64,000 nucleotides of DNA from Verrucomicrobiales bacterium (GTDB taxonomy: Bacteria > Verrucomicrobiota > Verrucomicrobiia > Verrucomicrobiales > V1-33), in NCBI GenBank assembly GCA_018003315.1, contig JAGNEJ010000005.1, forward strand, positions 1 through 64,000. The letters are read 5' to 3'. Made by a program: the position numbers and the translations under genes. The notes beneath the pieces are model-generated. The model saw nothing but the letters and a program-made list of their open reading frames with translations, made no database searches and had not been told where the DNA came from. Positions 27,475 through 36,725 of this stretch are shown piece by piece. Position 1 is the stretch's first letter; every line of letters starts with the position of its first letter.

Positions 27475-28143
27475 TTATGGCTTTGGAGCCGCGGCACCGA
27501 AGGTGGTGTAGGCGATGGGGCTCAGGCGTCCGCCCGAAACGCGGATTTTAATCCGCTGGGTGGGGATGGGGCCGGATTCGGTAATGGTTTCCGTCTTGGT
27601 GGTGACAATGGCCGTTCCGTCAGGCAGTTCGATGGGCGGTGGCGTGGTGTCGATGGTGGTCGTGATCTGATGCTCGTAGGTCGCATCAATGATGTAGGCA
27701 AAACCTTTGGCCTTGAAGCGAACGGAAGGAGCGGTGCTGGTGATTTTTCCATTCCAGACCGTGTTGCACACGTAATTGGCCTGGCCGTTGCTGATGAAGT
27801 TCGGAGTGCCGTTGGTGGTGGTTGCTCCGGGAGGAGCGGTCATGCCGTTGGTCATGCCGGAGATTTTCTTGGAAACAAAATCCAGCATGCCGAAACAGTC
27901 TCCGTAGTAGATGAAGCCCTGGTGGAATACGACCGATTGGGCAAACGGGGAGATGATCGGCTCCAGTCCGGCTGAAAATCGAAACATGCCCGAGCCGTTT
28001 TTCATGGTCATCATCCCCTGAAAAACACCGCCCTGAAAGCCATCATGGGTGTTGTTGCTGTAGGGGCCGCCAACATGGGCCATGACCGGTGCGGCCTGGA
28101 ATCCCATGGCGAGGAAAGCGATTGTCGCGACGAATTTCTTCAT
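27475..28143 (-). CDS. Hypothetical secreted protein
   Basis: 222 residues from the ATG at 28143. The signal peptide MKKFVATIAFLAMGFQAAPVMA ends with a normal V-M-A site. The mature protein is Thr/Gly-rich with likely beta structure (GSGMFRFSAGLEP, YHQGF-like YYGDCFGMLDF, and a C-terminal RIKVSGG-like strand). I recognise no family. It follows the kexin-like protease gene by 53 bases on the same strand, so the two may be co-transcribed; the protein might be a substrate or partner, which is speculative. Confidence 0.65.
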   Translation of the reverse strand: MKKFVATIAFLAMGFQAAPVMAHVGGPYSNNTHDGFQGGVFQGMMTMKNGSGMFRFSAGLEPIISPFAQSVVFHQGFIYYGDCFGMLDFVSKKISGMTNGMTAPPGATTTNGTPNFISNGQANYVCNTVWNGKITSTAPSVRFKAKGFAYIIDATYEHQITTTIDTTPPPIELPDGTAIVTTKTETITESGPIPTQRIKIRVSGGRLSPIAYTTFGAAAPKP

Positions 28144-28196
28144 AGGTGTTTGGATTCTGGAGATGGGTGGCAGATGGGTCAAGATTTATTTTGATT

Positions 28197-31100
28197 CTAG
28201 CGAGGAATTCGATCCATGAGCAGGCGGAAGTGGCGGTGGCTGCCCGCCCCATCCGGTTCAGTGACTTTCATGAGGCGGACGGTTCCTTCTTCGGAAACCA
28301 TGGCTGGGGTCAGGTTTTCCCAGGTGCGATTATCCCTGGACCCTTGGGGAGTCACGATCAAATCGCGCTGGGTGCGGTCAACGGAATAGGTGAAGACGAT
28401 TTCTCCATCGACGACCCGGAGCTGCCGCTTCGCTGAGTTGCCGCTGGTTTGTCCAACCTCCAGCGCTTCGGTAACCATGCTTTTCGGCATTGAAGGCCGC
28501 TGCGATGTCGGAACGGGGACGGAGGCGGACTTCCGAATGCCGGATCGCTTTTCGAACCCGCGGGACGGGAGGCGGCGCGGCAGCGGGGCGGGGTCTGACG
28601 GAGCCGTGACTTCGTTCGAAGTTCCGGTCCGGACCATGGAGGGGGCTGGCGAGGTAAAGGAAATCTGGTCCACCCAGCCTCGATCCTGTCCGGCAGGGAC
28701 CGGAGCCGCATCCTTCTCATACATCCAGCGAACGACGTGGCTGCCAGCAGGGATGGGAACCGATACATTGACAAAATTCGGATCCGGATCCGGTGCCACC
28801 GGAGCGCCGGAAATGGATTGTTTGACGGCACCGTCGATGAGGAAGCGGAGAAAATCCGAATCCTGCGCCGAGGAGACGGCCCAGCGGAAATTCAGGGTGC
28901 CAGGGCCGGTCACCGTCGTTTCAAACGAGGCGGAAGCAGAATCCGCAAGCCCGGCGGGGGAGGCGGCGGCGGTTCCTCCGGTCGCTCCGAGCGTGGGCTC
29001 TTCGGACCATTGTCCAGCGCCGTAAACATTGAAGGACATCGCCGGTGCATCCGTCGCCGTGGAAAGCGCCGGGACGGTGATGGTCAAATTGTCAATCACC
29101 GAATGGTCATCGGCCGCCCACTGGCTGGAACCGTTTTCATAGACCCAGCGAAGGGTGAACGTGCCGGGGGGAATGTCGAAACTCTCGTGCGTCCAGGGAA
29201 CGATGCCCGAAATGTTGTTCAGCTCGCCTCCTGGCTCCATGAAGAAGCGCACGAAATCCAGTCCGAGAACACCGGAGGTTCTCCAGTCGAACTGCACAGT
29301 TGCCGGGCCGGTGACCGTGGTGGCAATGGATGCCACCTGGGAGCCGCCCAGCCGCGGACTGTAAAGCGCGTCTCCCCCGCTGACGGAGTCTTCCGTGGTG
29401 TAATACCATACGTCCTCGCCATTGGTTGGCGGAGCTGCCGGGTAGTCCGTGGTGAACAATTGCCCCGGCACGTCGAGGGCGCCTGCAATGCTGCGTCCTT
29501 CCCGCCAGATGCGGATGTAGGTTGTGGGCACCCAGGCATTGATGACCGGGTCCCACAGGCGGGTGATGTCGTTGCCGCAATAATTCGATGCCTGTACGGT
29601 GACGTAGAACAGCCCTTCGGTGGTTGGAATTCCGGTGATTTCTCCGGTGGCGGCATCCAAAGTCAACCCGGGAGGAAGTCCGGTGGCGGCCCAGGTCGCT
29701 TCCGGCAGGGGTTCGCAGCCGGGCGGAGTGGGTGGCAGCGCCCGATTGTTGATTTTCATGCGGAATGGCTGGTTGACCGCTCCGATGCCCACCCGGTATG
29801 CCTGGATGATGGGAACGGGCACATCCGGGCGCACCACCATGGGAACGACGCGGCTGGTTTCGCCCTTCTCATTGCGGGCAAACAGGGTCACGGAGAACGT
29901 GCCGCATTCCACGATCTTTCCGTAAATGCGACCGGTGAGCGGGTCACAGACCAGGCCTTTGGGCAATCCCGAGGCGCGATAGGAAGTTGGACAGGTGGAC
30001 GCACCGATGGTGTAAAGGTCGTAGTATTGGCACAGTTCGATGCCCGTGGGGATGTGCAGCGGATCCAATGGCGTCGGGTAGGGAACGAGACCTTCATCGG
30101 TGATGACCGGGGGTGCGGACGGACTGCGGCCCGGTCCTCCCCAGAATTCCGCTTTGACATAGACGATGCGCCCATTGCTGCCGTTGACGGCGGCGTCGCG
30201 AACCAGCAGTTTCCAGTCACCGCCGGCACACTGGCCCCAGTTCAGCACGCTGCTGTAGGTCCAGATGGTGGGTCGGGTGTAGAATTCGCTTCCGCCTTCA
30301 CTGAGGACGGCGGGGGAGGGACCGCGCTGTTGCAGGACGCTGACCGTTCCGCCCGGAGAGACCAGCCACACGTCCAATTCACGGGCATCCGGGTGGTCCA
30401 CCTGGAGGGTGATCAGCGTGTGTTCCGTGCGCACCCGGGGGATGTTTGCCAGCCGCAGCGGCTTGGCGACAAACCGCACGCCTTCCGTGATGAGCAGTTC
30501 TTCCTGGTCCTCTACTTCCCGTTTGTATGGGGGTTTCAGGTTTTTGAATGTGACCGGCAGCACAGAATCAATCGCACGGCCAATGTCCAGTTGCCCAGCA
30601 CCCTGATCGGGACTGAAATGGTAGATGGTTCCGTCTTCGGAAATGAAGTTTTGCCAGTAGAACCACGGATAGCCTCTGCCGACGGTGTCGGTTGCACCGC
30701 CAATGGGGCCGACCCATTTCAAGTCCTCCGCATAAGGCAGGGGCGGGGGAGGCGGGGGAACGACCACCGGAAAGTCTCCGTAGGCCCGCGCCGTGCGGAT
30801 CAGCACGTCCTGCACATCCCGCCAACCCAGAGTCGGCTTGGCCTGCATCAGCAGGGCGATGGCGCCGGAAGCGACCGCAGTGGTTCCCGAGGAGAGCCTG
30901 CGCGGAGCACCCGGAGAGCGTTCCAGGCCGAGTGGAAGGCCGGGATAGCGCACGGGCGGGGTGTTGACCGTGTTATTGTCACCCTCAGCGAGGTTCCCAT
31001 AAGAGGCGGTGTAGTTGGTGCGGGGAAGGTCCTGGCCACCCCAGACATCGGTGCCATCAATGTTCATCCCCTGGTCTCCAGTCCGGTCCGTAGTGGCGCC

Positions 31101-32435
31101 GTTGGCCGGTGCGGAAATGACGTTGCAGGCACCTGGGTTGTTGACCGGGAGCGGTGAGGCCACGGAAATGGTATAGGGCGAATTGGTTAGGTAGTCGTAA
31201 TTGGCATCGCGCCCGCGGTGTCCGGAGTTGCCCGCGGCAAAACAGTAGATGGAACCGCGTCCGCCGCGGCCTTTGGTCGTGCCATCGAAAATGGCGTCCA
31301 GAACCGTTTGATAAACTGGCGTCCACGCGCGCCGGTGGCCCCAGCTGTTGTTGGAAATGTGCAGGGAACGATTCCACAGCAGGGCGGTGGCCAAGTCGTC
31401 CAGTGTGACCGAAGGACCCACGATGTTCAATCCGATCAGCTTGCCCTGCAGAGCAACTCCGGCGACTCCCTTTGCGTTGTTTCCGCGAGCCGCAATCAGT
31501 CCGCCCACACAGGTGCCATGCATCCCGTCGGTGGGATTGAAGATGTCCCGCTCAAAATTCCACCCGCCGGCGGCAAGGACATTGCCCACAAAATCTTCAT
31601 GGCTGGTCTCCAACCCATCGTCCACCACGCCTACTTTGATGTTCAAGCCCTTGTAGATGTCCCACACGCCCTTCTTGGTCTTGGGTGGCGAGGGCAGCGT
31701 GGACAAGAGCGGATTGATGACATTGATGTCGTCAGTGGGCGGGACAAATCCAGTCGGCGGCGGCAGGGGAAAAAGCGGATCGGTAGCGGGGACGAAGCTG
31801 TCCCAGGTCACGTCATTCACGCGGATGGGAAAGTCCACGGGAATCCCGGAACTCAGGTGCGACTGGTAAATGAAATAGGGGTCATTCGGCACAAAATAGG
31901 TCTGGACGGCGCGAGGCTGTCCGCGTTGGGGCACCGCCATGGTGACACCCGGTTCCAGGAGCAGGGCTTCGGTCCCCTGCAGGGCATCCCCGCCATTGGC
32001 AAAGGTGATCTGCACGTAGTTGGGGTTGTAAATCGGCCGCGACATCGCAATGGCCTTGATCTTTGCCGCGAGGGCCGGAAGATCCGTCGTCTGGGGGACA
32101 AGCGCCGTCACTTTGCGGCGGATGGTAATTTCATCCTGGCCCACCGTGCCCACCAGTTCCACCTGCCGCTGCGAGGAGGCTTCCAGGCTCTTGGCATGGG
32201 CGATGACTTCGCTCAAGCTGTTCTTGGCCGGAATCGTCACCACCTGCGAATCCAGCGTGGCGGTGGCGCGCACCAGCAGCCGGTCGAAAGCGACCCGCAC
32301 CGGCACACTGCTGTTGCCGTCGTTAAATTGGTATTTTCCATCCTCGCGAAGCCTCGGACGGAGATCAGCCGCAGGGGCGGTCAGGCCGGAAATGACGACC
32401 CATGCCGCTGTTAGGAGAGGCGTGGAAGAACGCAT
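28197..32435 (-). CDS. Furin/kexin-like subtilase (S8B) with P domain
   Basis: 1412 residues from the ATG at 32435, which gives a signal peptide ending near A-P-A-A-D. The protease domain resembles furin more than subtilisin. Asp272 is in GVVDDGLETSHEDF, His306 in DGMHGTCVGG, the oxyanion Asn in CFAAGNSGHRGRD, and TNSPYTISVASP and LGWRDVQDVLIRTA match furin segments. The serine motif is unusual: in place of G-T-S it reads L-S-S-G-T-T-A-V-A-S-G, with Ser516 aligning with the catalytic Ser. A P (proprotein convertase) domain follows near 660-780 (HPDARELDVWLVSPGG, WGQCAGGDWKLLV), then Ig-like putative domains and two MAM- or galactose-binding-like beta-sandwich repeats near 980-1240. Divergent from alr. 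Confidence 0.9.
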   Translation of the reverse strand: MRSSTPLLTAAWVVISGLTAPAADLRPRLREDGKYQFNDGNSSVPVRVAFDRLLVRATATLDSQVVTIPAKNSLSEVIAHAKSLEASSQRQVELVGTVGQDEITIRRKVTALVPQTTDLPALAAKIKAIAMSRPIYNPNYVQITFANGGDALQGTEALLLEPGVTMAVPQRGQPRAVQTYFVPNDPYFIYQSHLSSGIPVDFPIRVNDVTWDSFVPATDPLFPLPPPTGFVPPTDDINVINPLLSTLPSPPKTKKGVWDIYKGLNIKVGVVDDGLETSHEDFVGNVLAAGGWNFERDIFNPTDGMHGTCVGGLIAARGNNAKGVAGVALQGKLIGLNIVGPSVTLDDLATALLWNRSLHISNNSWGHRRAWTPVYQTVLDAIFDGTTKGRGGRGSIYCFAAGNSGHRGRDANYDYLTNSPYTISVASPLPVNNPGACNVISAPANGATTDRTGDQGMNIDGTDVWGGQDLPRTNYTASYGNLAEGDNNTVNTPPVRYPGLPLGLERSPGAPRRLSSGTTAVASGAIALLMQAKPTLGWRDVQDVLIRTARAYGDFPVVVPPPPPPLPYAEDLKWVGPIGGATDTVGRGYPWFYWQNFISEDGTIYHFSPDQGAGQLDIGRAIDSVLPVTFKNLKPPYKREVEDQEELLITEGVRFVAKPLRLANIPRVRTEHTLITLQVDHPDARELDVWLVSPGGTVSVLQQRGPSPAVLSEGGSEFYTRPTIWTYSSVLNWGQCAGGDWKLLVRDAAVNGSNGRIVYVKAEFWGGPGRSPSAPPVITDEGLVPYPTPLDPLHIPTGIELCQYYDLYTIGASTCPTSYRASGLPKGLVCDPLTGRIYGKIVECGTFSVTLFARNEKGETSRVVPMVVRPDVPVPIIQAYRVGIGAVNQPFRMKINNRALPPTPPGCEPLPEATWAATGLPPGLTLDAATGEITGIPTTEGLFYVTVQASNYCGNDITRLWDPVINAWVPTTYIRIWREGRSIAGALDVPGQLFTTDYPAAPPTNGEDVWYYTTEDSVSGGDALYSPRLGGSQVASIATTVTGPATVQFDWRTSGVLGLDFVRFFMEPGGELNNISGIVPWTHESFDIPPGTFTLRWVYENGSSQWAADDHSVIDNLTITVPALSTATDAPAMSFNVYGAGQWSEEPTLGATGGTAAASPAGLADSASASFETTVTGPGTLNFRWAVSSAQDSDFLRFLIDGAVKQSISGAPVAPDPDPNFVNVSVPIPAGSHVVRWMYEKDAAPVPAGQDRGWVDQISFTSPAPSMVRTGTSNEVTAPSDPAPLPRRLPSRGFEKRSGIRKSASVPVPTSQRPSMPKSMVTEALEVGQTSGNSAKRQLRVVDGEIVFTYSVDRTQRDLIVTPQGSRDNRTWENLTPAMVSEEGTVRLMKVTEPDGAGSHRHFRLLMDRIPR

Positions 32436-32554
32436 GGTATTGGGGAGTGGGGATTGAAATTTCAACGAATCGCTCCGATACTGCCATCAGGCCGCCTCTT
32501 GGGAAAGAAAAATTTTCATCCGTTTTATCATCCACCATGCACCCACAGGTGATC

Positions 32555-32580
32555 TGCATTGTAAATTTTTTGTAAATGCA
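32555..32580. promoter_or_regulatory. Candidate operator at the alr start
   Basis: Two direct TTGTAAA copies lie exactly 11 bases apart (32559-32565 and 32570-32576), and an inverted TGCATT/AATGCA pair encloses them. The second copy ends on the A of the alr ATG at 32576. One-turn spacing suggests protein binding on one face of the helix. The region is AT-rich in a GC-rich genome. The function is inferred. Confidence 0.35.
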
Positions 32581-33733
32581 TCATTCAGCTTCTAACTCTT
32601 CGGATTGGATCGCACCTGGGACGTGGCGGACCTGGGTGAATCTTTCTGAATCCGCCCTGCTCGCCAACTTCGCCACCGCCCAGTCCCTGGCCTGCGGAGA
32701 CCCAATCATGGCGGTGGTCAAAGCGGATGCCTACGGTCACGGTGCCGCGTGGGCCGCCGGGGTCCTTCAGGGCCATGCGCATTGCTTCGGCGTCGCCTGC
32801 GTGGAGGAAGCCTTGACCCTGCGCCGGGCCGGCATTTCCACCCCCATTTTTCTGCTGAGCCCGGCTTTGCCAGCGGAGCGCGCCGCGGTGGTGGCCCAGG
32901 GGTTTCGTCCAGTGGTGTCCACGGTGGGGGAAGCTGCGGATTTTGACCTCCTGGCGGCCAAAGCCGGGACGCGGCTGCCGGTCCAGTTGGTGCTGGACAC
33001 CGGGATGGGGCGCATCGGGTTTACGCCGACGGCGGCCCTCGCGGCGCTGCCGGAGCTGCTGGCCTTCCACCATTTGCAGGTGGAAAGCATCGCCAGCCAT
33101 TTTCCCTGTTCGGACGAGGACGCTTCGTTCACGCTTCAGCAGATTTCCCAATTTCGTCAAACCGTGGCGGAGCTGGCAGCGGGCGGGCTGCGTCCGAGTT
33201 TCGTTCATGTCGCAAACAGTGGAGGCATTCTGAACTTTCCGCACGCTCCCGGTGAACTGGTGCGGGCCGGGTTGATGCTCTATGGCGCCACTCCCCAGAC
33301 CGAACACACTGCAAAACTTTCCCCCGTGCTCACCTGGAAGGCCCGCATCTCCCTGGTGCGGGAAGTCCCGGCAGGGCACGGCATCAGCTACGGCAGAACG
33401 TTCATCACCAGTCGGCCGACCCGCGTCGCCACCGTCAGCGCCGGCTATGCGGACGGCTACCCCCGCCCGCTTTCCGGGAAAGGGGCCGCGGTTCTCGTGC
33501 AGGGCTGCCGCTGTCCATTGTTAGGCCGGGTGACGATGGACCAGATCATGGTGGATGTCACCAACCTGACAAAATCCCCCGTTCCGGGCGAGGAATGCGT
33601 GCTGCTGGGCAGACAGGGAACCGCCGAAGTCAGCGCATCCGAACTGGCAACCCTGGCCGGAACCAACGAGTGGGAAATTTTCACCCGCATTGGACGCCGC
33701 GTCCGCCGCAGCACCGAAGCCGCGCCCGTGTAG
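32576..33733 (+). CDS. alr: Alanine racemase
   Basis: 385 residues. The pyridoxal-phosphate lysine is Lys49 in MAVVKADAYGHG. The second catalytic residue, a Tyr, is in GHGISYGRTF near residue 270, and the C-terminal domain has TVSAGYADGYPRPLSGKG and RVTMDQIMVDVT. It makes D-alanine for peptidoglycan. Length is normal, and the start at 32576 leaves a short leader before the TWVNL strand. It is divergent from the kexin-like protease and stands alone. Confidence 0.95.
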   Translation: MHHSASNSSDWIAPGTWRTWVNLSESALLANFATAQSLACGDPIMAVVKADAYGHGAAWAAGVLQGHAHCFGVACVEEALTLRRAGISTPIFLLSPALPAERAAVVAQGFRPVVSTVGEAADFDLLAAKAGTRLPVQLVLDTGMGRIGFTPTAALAALPELLAFHHLQVESIASHFPCSDEDASFTLQQISQFRQTVAELAAGGLRPSFVHVANSGGILNFPHAPGELVRAGLMLYGATPQTEHTAKLSPVLTWKARISLVREVPAGHGISYGRTFITSRPTRVATVSAGYADGYPRPLSGKGAAVLVQGCRCPLLGRVTMDQIMVDVTNLTKSPVPGEECVLLGRQGTAEVSASELATLAGTNEWEIFTRIGRRVRRSTEAAPV

Positions 33734-33855
33734 CGGTCTGCCCGCGGAACAACGCTGTTATTCCGCAGGAAAGGCGGCGGATTGCCAGGAAAGTGCGATG
33801 CGAACGGGGACAACCAGCCAGCAGGACAACCGGCCGGCGGCGGCGAGAGATTTGG

Positions 33856-34959
33856 TTAGGGCACGGAGACCGGCAAAATGCCTTCGGCGGTTTCCTGCTG
33901 CAGGCGGAGCTGGCCGCAGGCGGCGGCGATGTCATGGCCTTTTTCCGAGCGGATGGTGGCGGGAATGCCGGCGGCATTGAGTGCCTCGCAAAAGGCGGTC
34001 TGTCGTGCCAGGGGCGGGCGGGTCCAGGGGAGTCCCTCCACGGTGTTATACGGGATGAGATTGATTTTGGCGGAGAGGTCTTTCGCCCGGCGGGCGAGTT
34101 CACGGGCCTGTTCCGGGTCGTCGTTGACTCCGTCGATGAGGATGTATTCGAAGGTGATCTTCTGTTTGCGCCGGTCGCGGAAATGGCGCAAAGCGGCAAA
34201 GAGGACATCGAGCGGGTATTTGTGATTGACCGGCATGATCCGGGAGCGCACGGCGTCGGTGGCTCCGTGCAGGGAGATGGCCAGCCGGACGGGCAGGGGC
34301 GCTTCCGCCAGCTTTTTGATTTGTGGGGCCAGTCCGCTGGTGGAGACGGTGATGTGCCGCGAGCCAATGCCCAGTCCCCACGGCGCCTGCAGGATGGTCA
34401 AGGTACGGAGCAGATTGGTCAGGTTGGCCAGAGGCTCGCCCATGCCCATGAAGACCACGTTGTCGATGCGGTGTCCGGCGTGTTGCTCCGCCTGAAGCAC
34501 CTGTTCCACCATTTCGTCCGCCCGGAGGTTCCGGGTGAAGCCGGCCAGTCCGCTGGCGCAGAATTTGCAGTCGTAGGCGCAGCCCACCTGGCTGGAAACG
34601 CACAGGGTGCGCCGGTCGGCGCGTCCGCCATCCTCCGCCAGGTTGGCGGGAATGAGCACGCTTTCCACATACCGGCCATCCCCCAGGCGGAAGAGCAGCT
34701 TTTGCGTGGTGTCCGCCGCGCCCTGCACCCGGGCAAGCCGCAGGGTGCGCAGTGGACGCCACGCCGCAAGTTTCTCTCTCAGACTGCGGCTGAGATTGGA
34801 CATGGCATCATGCTGCGTAACCCGGCGCTGGAAAACCCATTCCAGCACCTGCCGAACGCGGTAGGCGGGTTCCTCCCACTGTGCGAAGGCGGCGGCCAGA
34901 TCCTCGGGCACCAGCCCGGTGAGTGCCGTTTCCGGCTTGATGTCAGCATCGTATCCCAT
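33856..34959 (-). CDS. rlmN: 23S rRNA (adenine-2503-C2)-methyltransferase
   Basis: 367 residues from the ATG at 34959; an in-frame ATG at 35004 is also possible. A radical-SAM enzyme: the cluster motif is CAYDCKFCASG (C-x3-C-x2-C) after CVSSQVG. Family segments include VFMGMGEPLANLTNLLRTL, STSGLAPQIKKLAE, LAISLHGATDAVRSRIMP and, at the end, RSEKGHDIAAACGQL with the conserved C-terminal Cys that forms the methyl intermediate. It methylates A2503 of 23S rRNA (and A37 of some tRNAs in this family). It is convergent with alr. Confidence 0.95.
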   Translation of the reverse strand: MGYDADIKPETALTGLVPEDLAAAFAQWEEPAYRVRQVLEWVFQRRVTQHDAMSNLSRSLREKLAAWRPLRTLRLARVQGAADTTQKLLFRLGDGRYVESVLIPANLAEDGGRADRRTLCVSSQVGCAYDCKFCASGLAGFTRNLRADEMVEQVLQAEQHAGHRIDNVVFMGMGEPLANLTNLLRTLTILQAPWGLGIGSRHITVSTSGLAPQIKKLAEAPLPVRLAISLHGATDAVRSRIMPVNHKYPLDVLFAALRHFRDRRKQKITFEYILIDGVNDDPEQARELARRAKDLSAKINLIPYNTVEGLPWTRPPLARQTAFCEALNAAGIPATIRSEKGHDIAAACGQLRLQQETAEGILPVSVP

Positions 34960-35063
34960 GTCGTGCGGCAATTTGCAGCAGATATTCCCCGTGAAAAGGG
35001 GCAACCGGGTTCCGAAACCGCATTGGTTGGCATTGCCGCCGCACCGCGACCGGTGCTCCCAAT

Positions 35064-35693
35064 TCAGTCTCCAAGGGCGACCCTAACCGCTAGGGCCAAC
35101 AGCAGAATGCCGAACACAGCGTTGAGACCCCATTCCGCACGGCGGTAGAGGCGCTGGATGCCGGGGTGTTTCAACAGCCGCACGAACAGGCTCCAGAAAA
35201 CCAGCGCCTGAATGACAACGATGCCCGCCAGCATCCATTTGCGCTCGGTTCCGCCGCCTTCCATGCCCGCGGCCATGAACGCACTGAGAAACAGGAAGGC
35301 CTTGGCATTGGTGATGTTGGTGAGGAATCCCTGGAGAAACGCACCGGCTGCAGTCAGCGGAGCGTCAAAGCCCGTTTCCCCCTCCGCCGCAGGTGACGCG
35401 GCGCGGCTTCGCAGACTCCAGAGCAGGCGCAGGGCGATCCAGGCCAGATACGCGGCTCCGCCCCATGTCAGGATGCGGAATGCCGCCGGATGCGCCTTGA
35501 AGACGGCGGCCAGTCCCAGGAGGGCCACGGCGCAATGCACGCAAAGCCCCGCAGAGATGCCGGCCACCGTCATCAGTCCGGCGTGCAGCGGGTGGTTCAC
35601 CGCGTTTTTCAGCAGCAGGAGCATGTCCGGTCCGGGCGAAAACTGCGCCGCCAGCATGGTCACGCTGCAGGTCCAGAAAAAACCCCAGTCCAT
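35064..35693 (-). CDS. LysE-family amino-acid exporter
   Basis: 209 residues with six likely membrane segments. The motif FSPGPDMLLLLKNAVNH near residue 18 and LTNITNAKAFLFLSAF near 120 are typical of LysE/RhtB translocators. Substrate unknown. The start codon follows directly after the stop of the zinc-ribbon membrane protein gene, with no gap, so it belongs to that operon. Confidence 0.9.
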   Translation of the reverse strand: MDWGFFWTCSVTMLAAQFSPGPDMLLLLKNAVNHPLHAGLMTVAGISAGLCVHCAVALLGLAAVFKAHPAAFRILTWGGAAYLAWIALRLLWSLRSRAASPAAEGETGFDAPLTAAGAFLQGFLTNITNAKAFLFLSAFMAAGMEGGGTERKWMLAGIVVIQALVFWSLFVRLLKHPGIQRLYRRAEWGLNAVFGILLLALAVRVALGD

Positions 35694-35933
35694 CTACAGA
35701 TCGACCACCCGTTCGCGTTCGTTGAGCCTGCCGCACTGGGGACATTTGACCAGCGGTTCGCTGCTGAATTCATCGAAGCCGGTGCCGCAGATGACGCAGC
35801 AGATGCGGTATTTCAGGGCGCGTCGTTCCGCACGGCGCTGCTGCCAGACTTTGATCGTCCAGATGAGTCCCATGAACCCGAGCAGGATGCAGAGGTTCCA
35901 GATGATGAGCACGGGCAGGGTGGTTTGAAACAT
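35694..35933 (-). CDS. Small membrane protein with zinc ribbon
   Basis: 79 residues. One membrane helix (LPVLIIWNLCILLGFMGLIW) is followed by a basic stretch and a C-terminal zinc ribbon made of CCVICGTG and KCPQCGR. No family was recognised. It is 15 bases after the TonB-like gene and abuts the LysE-type gene. A role in assembly or regulation of its neighbours cannot be shown. Confidence 0.7.
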   Translation of the reverse strand: MFQTTLPVLIIWNLCILLGFMGLIWTIKVWQQRRAERRALKYRICCVICGTGFDEFSSEPLVKCPQCGRLNERERVVDL

Positions 35934-35948
35934 GGTCGAAACCGGGTG

Positions 35949-36719
35949 TCACCAGTGGATTTCCACCTCCGCCCACTGCAGACCGGGATGCGTGGACGGC
36001 TGGAAGCGCAGCCGGGACAGCGTCCCACGCAGGTCCGGTGGGGAAGCCGCCCCTTCCGCAAAACAGTGGCGGACGATGCCCGCCTGATCCACCCCGAGAT
36101 GGAAGGTGAAGACGGCATCCGGTTCTTCCGGCGGAGTCAGGTTTTGCGGCCACTGGGGCGGACTCTGCAAAGCCCGGCTGGAGAGTGGAAACTTGACCAG
36201 GAGCTGGGGAACCGGCGGTGCCGCCGGCGCGGCCGGAGCAGGCTTGATTGGTCGCAGGCCTTCCACCACGGGCAGCAGCGGAATGCTGGCGGCGGCCAGT
36301 TCCGGAAGTGCCATCTCTCCCTGCGACGGCGGTTCCTGCACCTCTGGCTGATAACCGGCATAGGTGGGTTGGTAGGGCGGAATGAACTGGCTGATTTCTC
36401 CGGTGCCTGAATCGGTTTGGTCCAATGGAATCAGCGCCGCCGTTGAATGGTCTTCCAGGCTTGTCAGGATTTCGGCCACCCCCGGCTGGCTGGATTCCAG
36501 AAAGAGCACGGATTCCTCCGGCGGCAGGCGACGGGTGGAACCCGGCGTCACCACTTTGAAAAGGTAAAAACACACCGCATGCCCGAGCAGGGACACCAGC
36601 AGAAATCCGAACAACCGGACCCGGCGGATCTCCCGCCGCTTCCAGTTGAAGGTCAGCATGGGCACCCCGGATGGCGGCGGCAGCGCCGGGGCCGTGGTGG
36701 TGGAAACAGCGTCAGGCAT
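35949..36719 (-). CDS. TonB-like energy-transducer protein
   Basis: 256 residues. A single N-terminal membrane helix (VRLFGFLLVSLLGHAVCFYL) follows a basic cytoplasmic tail (NWKRREIRRVRL), and a Pro-rich linker leads to a small C-terminal domain (FTFHLGVDQAGIVRHCF, then LSRLRFQPS). This is the TonB topology. The gene follows the ExbD-like gene by 6 bases, which supports a TonB or TolA-type role in energising outer-membrane transport. The C-terminal motif is weak, so the assignment rests on topology and context. Confidence 0.65.
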   Translation of the reverse strand: MPDAVSTTTAPALPPPSGVPMLTFNWKRREIRRVRLFGFLLVSLLGHAVCFYLFKVVTPGSTRRLPPEESVLFLESSQPGVAEILTSLEDHSTAALIPLDQTDSGTGEISQFIPPYQPTYAGYQPEVQEPPSQGEMALPELAAASIPLLPVVEGLRPIKPAPAAPAAPPVPQLLVKFPLSSRALQSPPQWPQNLTPPEEPDAVFTFHLGVDQAGIVRHCFAEGAASPPDLRGTLSRLRFQPSTHPGLQWAEVEIHW

Positions 36720-36725
36720 GGTCCG

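Noticed and set aside
28737-31157. 806-codon ORF on the plus strand inside the kexin-like protease gene
   Set aside because: It runs opposite to catalytic and P-domain motifs of the protease, with no motif of its own and a low-complexity composition.
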